Shown one piece after another: positions 1-10,200 of a DNA stretch of 64,000 nt. The DNA is from Astragalus membranaceus. Taxonomy: Eukaryota > Streptophyta > Magnoliopsida > Fabales > Fabaceae. Each line of letters starts with the position of its first letter. Position 1 is the first letter of the stretch. The translations under genes and the position numbers were made by a program. The notes beneath the pieces were generated by a model. The model did no database searches and was not told the origin of the DNA. It saw nothing but the letters and a program-made list of their open reading frames with translations. The DNA lies in the NCBI GenBank assembly GCA_039519185.1, contig CM076848.1, forward strand, positions 28,501,917 to 28,565,916, given 5' to 3'.

Positions 1-1232
1 TAATCATCAATAGCCTCAGGCACTTTGCGTCGAACGCTGGCCAATTCTTTGAGACTAATCTTCGACTGGCCCATGTAAAACTGTTCGTGGAATGCCTTTT
101 CCAATTGCCCCCATGTGAATATAGAGCCAGGAGGTAAAGTAGTAAACCAAGTAAAAGCATTCTTGGTCAAAGAATTTGGAAAATATTTCATTTTCAAGTT
201 CTCATTTTGTGCTATATCTCCTGCCTTAGTCATGTAACGGGCAATATGTTCGACTGTAGACTCGTTTGTGTCACCACCAAATTTGGTAAACTTAGGTATT
301 TTCCAACCTCTTGGCAACTCTGTTTGTAATACATATTCACACAATGGTGATATGAAATTAGGCCTATGCAAACCTATGTTAAGGCCATTTTGCGCCATTA
401 TAGTTTCTACTAAAGTGGCTATATTATCTTGAGCACCAATATTATTTCGTTGCACTTGTCGAACAACCTCATCAGCGATTTGGTTTCGGTTTACCAAAAC
501 TACTTCAGGGATATGATTTGCCAACCCTTGTTGTTCGCCTACAACTGCTTGGGCTTCGACCGCAACCGCTCTTTGAGAGTTACCAGGCATATTACCCACA
601 ACATTGGGAATTTGCCTATTATTAACCGTCGGAGTCCCGAAGAAATCTGCAATTCTACCCATTTGATTTGCCAACATCTGATAACTTGTGTTGGTATTTT
701 GAATTAATGGGTTGAAAACCGTGCCAATCTGTTGAGTTAGCATATTAACCATGTCGTGGTTACTTTCATCCACTTGTTGTCTTAATGCCAACAAAGATGC
801 ATTGGTTAATGCAGTAGGATCTCAACCCTGCACACTTTCATAAGAAACGTGTGTAGGAGAAAATGTTGAAACATGAGGCATTCCAGTAGGCATGCCATAC
901 ATACCCGAAGGAAATGGTGGCAAACTCAAATTTTGAAAACGTGTATCTAAACCGTTTCCTGTTGCCATATAAGGACTACAATGAGGCCCTAAATAAGGAC
1001 TAGAATGAAGCCCTATACTTGATGGCAAAGTCACAGACTGTGTTGAACCAACATTAGTCATTGATACTGCAGGAACGGTTATTGATGTTGAAGGGGCTAT
1101 TGTCCCTACAACTACCCCTGCGCTTACATTTGCAGAGTCAACGGTTGTTCCTTGTCCTTGTGAAATCGCAGGACTAGAACTAGAAGAACTGTTAGAATTA
1201 GTACGCACCATTCTACCACTTCTCAAGCGCAT
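1..1232 (-). pseudogene. Ty3/gypsy Tat-like gag, 5' part, cut by window edge
   Basis: Minus-strand reading from an ATG at 1232 gives a basic, Ser/Asn-rich N-terminus beginning MRLRSGRMVR, as in the related element whose gag starts near 33555. The frame is broken by one TGA at 822-824 and then stays open to the window edge, with retrotransposon gag features (LRQQ..ESNHDMVNML, PRGWKIPKFTKFGG, NAFTWF, QLEKAFHEQFYMGQ). Gag forms the particle that packages element RNA. The gene sits directly downstream of the PBS and LTR at 1281-1946. The family call rests on clear similarity to the better preserved copy at 32732-42214. The element is non-coding here at least because of the stop; the rest lies outside the window. 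Confidence 0.85.
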
Positions 1233-1280
1233 ACGATTGTACACACTAACAAGTAAACACACAACATCAAAGGCAAAGGT

Positions 1281-1298
1281 CCCACCGGGCGTGCCAAT
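1281..1298 (-). other. Primer binding site of the left-edge Ty3 element
   Basis: On the minus strand ATTGGCACGCCCGGTGGG follows the LTR end with one base between. It matches the position and most of the sequence of the PBS of the second Tat-like element at 33453-33470, and it fixes element orientation as minus. Confidence 0.75.
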
Positions 1299-1299
1299 T

Positions 1300-1946
1300 T
1301 GTTTGCTGGTGTTTTTAGCAAACAATCACTAGTTTTAAATAATGTGTTTGTGAGATCAAACTAGAAAATCTCTCGTGACAATTGCCTTTGTATTTTCATT
1401 TTTGGAGAAAACAAATCATTTGAAGAACAGAATTGTGAATAGAATGAAACAACAATTGCTAGAAAGATAAAGAAAAAAAAATAATTGCATTGAAATGTAA
1501 AAAGATTGGTACACAAGCACGTACAGTGACTCTGTTCACCCGTTTTTCGCTATCGTCTGGAAGTTTGAGTTTTCAGAATTCTGTGTTTATGTTGTGACCC
1601 TTGATTTCCTATTACAAACTAGTATATATACCACTAGAAGTGCACACAAACAGCGGGTAACTGCCCTTAACTGCTCTCTAAGTTTGAACTTCAATCAAAC
1701 CGCTGTTAACCGCTCGTCGAAGCTTTGAACACTACCCTGCCGAAAGACCTTTGTTCTATTTACCTATAAAAACAAAGTATCAATTTGTCGAACTTCTTTT
1801 CCGTTGTCAACGCTCGAAGCCTTCCTTTGTCGAAATTGATAGCAACATGACTTGAATGAGACCTGTGATTTTTTCAGTATCATTAATGAAGAGTCAAACC
1901 TTCATAATACCTTTTTAAATGATACTGTCGAAATTTCGAGGTAACA
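1300..1946 (-). mobile_element. 5' LTR of Tat-like Ty3/gypsy element
   Basis: Read on minus the segment begins TGTTACCTCGAAATTTCGAC and ends CCAGCAAACA, a TG...CA LTR of about 647 bp abutting the PBS. Its start resembles the start of the LTRs at 32732 and 41496 (TGTTAGCCTGCATTTTCGA), including scattered TCGA-rich motifs, so it is a diverged member of the same group. The matching 3' LTR is outside the window. The 5 bases outside it (ATACC, 1947-1951) should be the target duplication. Confidence 0.75.
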
Positions 1947-1951
1947 ATACC

Positions 1952-2040
1952 CCACTGAACCAAAGCTCTGATACAGACTGTTGGGAATGGGAAAAACAAC
2001 ATTCTGTATTGGGGGGCTGTTTCCCTTTTTTCTAGAATTT
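1952..2040 (-). mobile_element. Copia LTR end and PBS remnant
   Basis: On minus, an LTR-like end CCCAACA (1979-1985) is followed by TATCAGAGC, close to the TGGTATCAGAGC initiator-Met PBS typical of plant copia elements, then TTTGGTTCAGTGGGG. The Ty3 element at 1-1946 appears inserted just inside this older element. The outer limit of the copia LTR to the right is not resolved. Confidence 0.45.
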
Positions 2041-3433
2041 GTATGTTAGGTGGTTGCTGCGAACAACATTCATGGGCCAAGCATTTAAGAGTTCGATATT
2101 GTTATAAATTGTTTGATTTTTTTTATGCTGCAGATTGTCAAAATCAGAGGACAAAGCTAATTCCAGTATTCAATTCATGCTATAGTGTCCTATGGATGCA
2201 TAGTTGTTCAACTTGGTTGATGAAGAATCTTCAAGGAGTCATCACATGGGAATAAGGAAGATTAAGTATGAACACCATGCAAGTGTGTGACAAGAAGACA
2301 AGTCATATTTGTTTAGCTAAAAGTTGCTATGTTACCACAAAATATAGAACAATACCCGTAAAGGTTCAGAACCAATACCTGATTTACTTCATTAATATGT
2401 TTATTGATTTGGATTGAGGGGAGCTAAAGTATCTAGAGTAGTACCACTCTTCTGAAAATAACTTTGCTCCTGCTATAAATATATACAAACAAAACATGGA
2501 TAATTAGTAGGAAGCATTTTATTAAGAATCAGTAGCTGATCATTTTAATTAAATAGGAATTAAGATTCAAAGAATAGTTTACTTGAATGCTCTCTTGTGT
2601 ACCAATCTCATTAATAATTTGAGATCTCAAGTATTCTTCATTTTCAATTACTTGAAGTCAAATAGACGAGGCAAAGACGTGGCTACGTAAAGGTTGTATA
2701 GACAGATTCTAAAATTGAGAGCAAAGAGATGGTTAACTAGTAGAAGCCGATTTCAGAGAAGAGAGGTAGTTTTTTTTTCTGATATTTTTTAGAGATAAAA
2801 TCGCTAGAGCATTGGAGAGAGAGTAAGTGGCTTAAGTGGGAGTTAACTCCACGTCATTCTTACATTTCTTCTAAATTTCTTCTAAATTTTTTCGTATCTT
2901 TAAGCATTTCCCCTTTTTTTATAATCTAAATACCAATTATCTATAGATTACAAATTTAAAAATAGTTTGGTGATTGCTGCTACTAACAAAAAACTTAACT
3001 CAAAATAGAAATTATTTTTCATAAAAAAAAATTAAAAATGGTATTTCCATTTTATTTTCTTAATTTGTTTTAAAAAATTGTTTCAACTAACTTTGCTGAA
3101 ACAATTTTTTTTTAAAAATGGAATGGACAGACTGCTAGCTAGCTAGCGCCCAACGAGATTTTGCTGAGTGAAATCAGTTTTGGAAAGAGCAGCATCACCA
3201 TCGCTGCATCGCACCACCGCCACACATGAGTAGTCAAGTTCGTTTCAAATCCATTGACTTTTTTTCTTGACATCGAGACTCCCATTGACTTCGGTAGCTA
3301 AAATTGGTTAATTTCTCCGCACCCATTAACCATATTGTCAATGTCTAGTTGTAATTTCGAGCCGAAAAGTGCAAGCACGCTCTGTTTCATTAAGCTGGGA
3401 CGTTGAACATACTATTATTAATTAATTATTAAA
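2041..3433. other. Non-coding AT-rich stretch
   Basis: No ORF with recognisable similarity. It may include the rest of the copia LTR at its left end. It holds A/T runs (3019-3060, 3101-3113) and a short CTAGCTAGCTAGC motif (3134-3146). It forms the distal upstream region of the callose synthase gene; no promoter element could be identified with confidence. Confidence 0.5.
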
Positions 3434-3442
3434 CTAAATATC

Positions 3443-3656
3443 GGGTGCTTCTAGGGTGAAATAGCAAATTAAATTTTTCACCGGTGAAACATTAAAATTG
3501 ACCATTGGATATTGTTTAAAACGCTATGAATGGTTAAGATTGAATCAACCAATATTAAATCTCAACCATTGATGAATTTTTATATTATATCCAACAGTCA
3601 ATTTTAGTGTTTCACCGGTGAAAAATTTAATTTGCTCTTTCACCCTAGAACCACCC
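3443..3656. mobile_element. MITE, 214 bp, Mutator-type by target duplication
   Basis: Long imperfect terminal inverted repeats: the left end runs GGGTGCTTCTAGGGTGAAAT and continues through AAATTTTTCACCGGTGAAAC, and the right end reads as the reverse complement starting GGGGTGGTTCTAGGGTGAAA. It is bounded by a perfect 9-bp duplication CTAAATATC at 3434-3442 and 3657-3665. Nine-base duplications are typical of Mutator-like elements. It has no coding capacity. It lies about 560 bp upstream of the CALS5 start codon. Confidence 0.85.
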
Positions 3657-3974
3657 CTAAATATCTTGGTAATTTCGGTAGTAGTCAATTTCTTTCCCTT
3701 TTTCTTGTTTCTTGTTGTTTCCGCAAATGGTGTACTTCCAATCATTCATCTGACATCTAATCAACCCTCTCTGTTCCACCACGTGTCACCTCTCTCTCAT
3801 ATTCTTCGGCTGTTCCCGCCATCCTTCTCTCTCTTCCGCTTACACCTTTTTCTTGCGCCGCTCGCAATCAAATTTGCAGCGTCCCGCAGGATACGCTCCT
3901 GCATCTTCTCAAATCCATTTTTTCTCTTTTCTCCCTTCTCATTTTGGTTTTCAATTCCCAATTATTCACAAGAG

Positions 3975-4167
3975 GTACATGAATCCACATTGCATATGCA
4001 TTCATGCATGTTATGCTGTTCGATCGAACACTACATTTGCTTGAACATTGACGCAGAATCTCACGTGCATTTCAATTCGCTCTTGTTTTCTTCAATTCAT
4101 TTTCTTTACGCTAAGAACGTAATATTGATTTCAATTCCTGGATGCATTGCGTTATTGTTGATTGCAG
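3975..4167 (+). other. Putative 5' UTR intron of CALS5
   Basis: A donor AGAG|GTACAT and an acceptor TTGTTGATTGCAG|GG frame a T-rich stretch 53 bp upstream of the ATG. Both sites fit plant consensus. This is inference; cDNA is needed. Confidence 0.4.
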
Positions 4168-4219
4168 GGAGAGACGGAGAATTGAAAGAGTTGATTGAAG
4201 GCAGAGAGAGTTGACAGCA

Positions 4220-7200
4220 ATGTCGAATCTCGAGCCGCAGACGCTGACTCGGCGGCCGTCGAGAAGCGCCGCCATGACTACATTCTCGACGGAGGTTTTC
4301 GACAATGACGTCGTCGTCCCTTCCTCACTTGCCTCCATCACGCCCATTCTCCGAGTGGCCAACGAGGTTGAAGGCGAACGCCCTAGGGTTGCCTACCTAT
4401 GTATGTTGCAATTGCTAGCTCGCTTCAGCAAATTTCGTTATACCTTTTTTTGGAAATTGCAAGAAACAGTTATAATAGTTGATTAGTATATTCGACATTT
4501 TGCTGAAATTGCTTTGATAATTTTGTGGAAGGTCGTTTCTATGCGTTCGAGAAGGCTCACCGGTTGGATCAGAGCTCGAGCGGGCGTGGTGTAAGGCAGT
4601 TTAAGACGCTGTTGCTACAGCGATTGGAGAGGGTACGTAACTAACTTTTTCCTCTCCCTCTCTTTTTCTTTGCATGCAGTATGTTTTGTCTTCTTCTTAC
4701 CTTATGCTTCTTCTGTAATCCGTACAATTATGGGCAGTTAGTTTTTTAATGTCATTATGCATATGTATTCCAATTAGTTATTATATCTATATGTATTTTT
4801 TGGTCATAGATGAGAGGAGAGAGGATTCAAACCTTATCTTTTATATATTTTTTGGTCAGCAGTTATTATATGTATTTTGGGTACCGCTACGCAACACGAA
4901 ATTGAACTGATTATTGTTTCCCTTCCTTATAAAAAACTAGCTTTATGTTTCCTTCTTGAACTCACATGATTTTGGGAACTGTAGGACAATGCGACCAGTC
5001 TTGCGGCTCGGCTTAAGAAGACAGATGCGAGGGAAATTCAGGCTTATTATCAGCAATACTATGAGCATTATGTCAGAAGTCTTGACCAAGGAGAGCAGGC
5101 AGACAGGTATATTAAACATACACCTCGAGATATTTCCTTCCTTCCACTTATGCTTAACTGGTTGGTCTTTTCCCTCTTTCACTGATTTTGTGTGTGCAGA
5201 GCACAGCTGGGTAAAGCTTATCAGACCGCTGGGGTGCTTTTTGAAGTGCTCTGTGCTGTTAACAAGACCGAAAAGGTCGAAGAAGTAGCTCCTGAGGTCA
5301 GTCTTTATCTGCATTATTTTTCATTTGCGACATTGATTTTCTCTCAGCATTCATATCTTGGAGGCTTAACAACAATGAGTTTTGTGTATTCAGATTATTG
5401 CGGCTGCTAGAGATGTCCAGGAAAAGACAGAAATCTATGCACCTTTTAACATCCTTCCATTGGATTCTGCTGGGGCTTCTCAGCCCATCATGCAGCTTGA
5501 GGAGGTATCACTCTGCCTTGATTGATCTGGAGTCTGTTTTTTGTTTGGAATTGCACTGAGTTTCTTGGCCTTGTTTATATGCTATAGATTAAGGCAGCTG
5601 TTTCTTCCCTCTGGAATACTCGTGGCTTAAACTGGCCTAGTTTGTTCGAGCAAACTAGGCAGAGAACTGGAGATTTGGATCTGCTTGATTGGCTCAGAGC
5701 CATGTTTGGGTTCCAGGCATGTCAAATAGAACTGGATATGAGAAAGATTATGATCACCTGATTTTTTTTTGTAGAGGCATTATAGCCCCCACAAATTGTT
5801 AATGTTTGTTTGTTTGTTTGTTTTCCTCAGAAAGACAATGTCAGGAACCAGAGAGAGCATTTGATTCTGCTTCTTGCTAACTCTCATATAAGGCTCCACC
5901 CCAAACCCGAGCCTCTCAACAAGGCACGTAGCTGTCTCGTCCTATATTTCAAAACAGTGATATAGAATTAAAATCAATGGAGCTAAAGAGACCTATCACC
6001 AAAATTACATTTTTTAGCTATCAGGGTAGCCTGCTATGCTTTGACCTGTAGTTAAAAGTTTGGCTGTTTTTTTTTTTTTTTTTTTTTTTTTACAATTGCA
6101 GCTTGATGACCGTGCGGTAAATTCGGTGATGAATGATCTCTTCAAGAATTACAAAACTTGGTGTAAATTTTTGGGAAGAAAACATAGTTTACGGTGAGAT
6201 ATAACAATATTCCCTTCAGCAAATATAACTTGGTGTAAACTTTGAAACTTTTTATGCTGGAGATGCTTATTTTGTTCATTCACACAGACTTCCTCAAGGT
6301 CAGCAAGAGATACAGCAGCGAAAGTTACTTTATATGGGCTTATATCTTCTCATCTGGGGTGAAGCATCCAATCTTCGCTTCATGCCGGAGTGTCTATGCT
6401 ACATATTTCACAATGTGAGTACAATTTTTCATGTTTCACAATATCTTGTGCTAGAAGTCTTTTTAAATGAAGTGTAACTCTTTGTTTTTTGACTAAAATT
6501 TAATATTTCGGTATATATCAATAATTTCTGCATGTACTAATAATGTTCAACTCTATCTTCAGATGGCATACGAACTTCATGGTTTATTGGCTGGAAATGT
6601 CAGTATCGTAACTGGTGAAAACATCAAACCTTCTTATGGTGGTGACGATGAGGCTTTCTTGCGCAAGGTTATAACTCCCATATACAGAGTAATTGAAAAG
6701 GTATGATTTTCTCTGTTATGGACATTGTCCGCTTGCTCCAGGTACCTTTTTTCTCAGTGATGAGTTATAATCACTTAACCATACAGGAAACTGAGAAGAG
6801 CAGAAATGGAATGGCTCCTCACTCAGAGTGGTGCAACTATGATGATCTTAATGAGTATTTCTGGTTAGTTTGGCTTTTGGTTACTATTTCTTATTCATTC
6901 TGGCTTGTTTCATCTTTCATCAATTGATAATTTATTGATTTAACGATCAATGCATTTTGTTGCAGGTCGCCTGATTGCTTTTCTCTTGGATGGCCCATGC
7001 GTGATGATGGTGAGTTTTTCAAATCAACATTTAGTTCAACACAGGTATCTATTCAGCTCAACATTTAATCCAACAAGTTACTTGCGTCATGTGAATGTAA
7101 ATTACTTATTCAGTTCAATGCTAATAACAATTTCATATCAGGGAAGAAAGGGTGTTCAGAGAAAACCTGGAAGAACCGGCAAATCAAATTTTATTGAGAC

Positions 7201-10200
7201 CCGGTCATTCTGGCACTTATTCCGCACTTTTGATCGTCTTTGGACCTTTTATATACTGGGTTTGCAGGTATCTGTTTTCAACAGAAGGAAATGGTCATTT
7301 AAATATTTTCCCCTTATTGTTTCACTGACAAGCCCAGAACATTCTCATTACAGGCGATGTTCATAATTGCATGGGGAGATATTTCAGTGCTGGAAATTTT
7401 TCAGAAAGATGTCTTGTATAAACTATCTAGCATATTCATCACCGCAGCCATTCTGCGCTTACTTCAAAGTATGACACATGCACTTAAATGGCTTCGTTTT
7501 TGTAAATTTATCGTGCTACTATGAGAATAACTGGTTACAAGATTTTCTTTTTATTACTGACTTTTTGTTTAACCTAGTTGTTGAGGAAGTGACATCCGAC
7601 ATATTCCTCTTTATTTTGATTTAGGTATCTTGGATTTGGTTCTGAACTTTCCTGGCTATCATCGCTGGAGATTCACTGATGTGCTACGAAATGTGCTCAA
7701 AGTCATTGTTAGTGTTTTATGGGTTATTGTTCTTCCACTCTTCTATGTGCATTCCTTCAATGGTGCCCCGGAGTTTATCAAGGAGTTGCTTTCCTTTGTT
7801 CATCAAATGAAAGGGATTCCACCATTGTATGTCATGGCAATTGCAGTGTATCTGCTTCCAAATGTATTAGCAGCGGGTCTCTTTCTTTTCCCAATGCTTA
7901 GACGTTGGATTGAAAACTCTGACTGGCACATTGTTAGACTCCTCTTATGGTGGTCACAGGTACATTGTATAGTCTCTCGCTTACACATTTAACTATTTAT
8001 CTTCGTAATTATGACTCGAAATTACTTTGTTGTTATGCTTTCGATGTACTTATTTTTCACTGTGAAAGTTATGCATATTTTTACCTGATCACAAAAATCA
8101 GGGAGAAGCAATTTTTTTTGTCAATTTTATTCGAATGGAAGACATTGATATGTGTCCAGCGAAGAGCATACAAGTGCATATACGTAGTTGTTAATGCATT
8201 AATACATTCACATGCACGCACATAAGATGCACATTCCATAACGGGTAGGAACCGACGGTTAATCCGTTTGTATTGAATTCTTTCAACTCTATATGCCCTC
8301 AAGCCTATTATTTTAACATATTTTCCTGAGAATAAACATAACAACATCAACCAATTTTTTTAATTTTCATGAGAATAAATGTATTATGAATTCCAAGAAC
8401 TAAACCTGCAGTGTGATGTAGTTTTTTAGTATTTTTTCCTTAAAAGCTACTACTTTCAGCTTTTGCGAGAACTGCTAAAACAGTTTTATAAATTTTTGTA
8501 AACATCTCAATTAAAAAATTGTTTATTATTTAAAAAGTACAAACAAGCGGACCCATAATTCAACTTGTCTGATCAAGGCTTTCTTCCACTTTCCTGGGAA
8601 CCCTGACAATAATACTGATTTTTTCTGGTGAAAAACCTGTCTAAGTTTTTGCAAATCTCAGAACTCTTCAAATTTTCTTTCTTCCATATTTCTCTTTATA
8701 TTATCAGCAACTTTAGATGCCCCAAATGTTTTCTTTTCTCTATATTGTACCTATGTCTAAATGAAAACTTTTGTATTCTTTAAGCAGAAATTTGATCTTC
8801 TATATTAATGACCATGATATGGTTTTGTACATAAGGACAACCTCCATGACCTACCAAAGCATCCAAATTCGTATCTCTCTTTTTTTGTGTAGTCATGGTG
8901 AAAATTTCAACTGAAAAACTCAAATAAGGGGAGGGAAAACACCTACCTTTTTAACAAGTGGGCGACCACCAAGCAAGTGGCCTGATGGGGCAATTTTTTG
9001 TTTTTAAGCCACTGTTTCTCTGGATGTTCAAAAATGCACGAGTCATATCAGTTAGCGACTATTAATCTTTCGAAAACCTATCCATGTTGCTAAAAAAAAT
9101 CTTTTAATTAACATAAGACGCTTGAAAATGTACATTTTCTGAATTTGATTTCTTGTTATGCAGCCAAGAATCTATATTGGAAGAGGAATGCATGAGAGTC
9201 AATTTGCTCTCCTAAAGTGAGTTTCACATAACAATATGTTATTATGTTATTCAAGGCTTGTGCTCTTTTTTTTTGGTTTGAAATTTGTTTCATCATCTGA
9301 ACTTTTTTTTTAAATTTCAGGTACACCCTTTTCTGGGTGCTTCTTTTGGCATCCAAATTTTCAGTCAGCTTTTTTGTCCAGGTAACTTTTACAAGTGGAG
9401 TTGTTATTTTCCTAATAATCTCTTGTGAAGTTGTTGGGCCTATTTTGACTAACGTCTCTATCTTCAGATCAAACCTCTTGTTAAGCCAACTAAGGACATA
9501 ATGAGCATTCGACATGTTGATTTTGAATGGCACGAGTTTTTCCCCAACGGTAGATTCTTGTTATTTTTAGTTATTCAATTGTAACTTTCTGTTAACACTA
9601 TTGGTCTAATTACTTGTCCGGTTTCTGCAGCTCGTCACAACTATGGTGCAGTTGCTGCACTCTGGGCTCCTGTAATTATGGTGTGTGCATGCTATATTTC
9701 CTGGTCATGGTCACATATATTAACCTCTTCATTCGTTTGGGATAAACTTTTTCAGTCTATCATCTCATTTTGTATTATGAATTCAGGTTTATTTCATGGA
9801 CACTCAAATTTGGTATTCTATCTTCTCAACTGTGTGTGGTGGTGTTCTTGGAGCCTTTGATCGTCTTGGAGAGGTCACTGTCAATTTTATCTTATTAATA
9901 GCTTGCTATTATCTGGAGAGAATTGATTATTTTATTCTTCATTTCTTGTAAAATATGTGTACATACAAAAATTTGAATATATTTAATCAAGAAGGACCAT
10001 TTTGGACTCATTAAGTTCTGATCATCAATTCTAAAGAAAATTAATTTTCTCTCTGCATTTATGAGATAATTTCAGATTGGTTTACTCTTGTAGAACCAAA
10101 TAGATAAAATACTTAAAGTCATGATCTTAAAACAGCTGGTTAATGTTGTTGTCTATTTGCCCTCACAGATACGCACTCTGAGCATGCTAAGATCCCGGTT

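Noticed and set aside
3618..4214. 198-residue + frame ahead of CALS5
   Set aside because: Overlaps the MITE end and the leader; composition is F/L/S-rich from T/C-rich DNA, with no domain.
9156..9533. 125-residue minus-strand frame in CALS5
   Set aside because: It is the reverse of exons 16-18 and their introns, with no similarity of its own.
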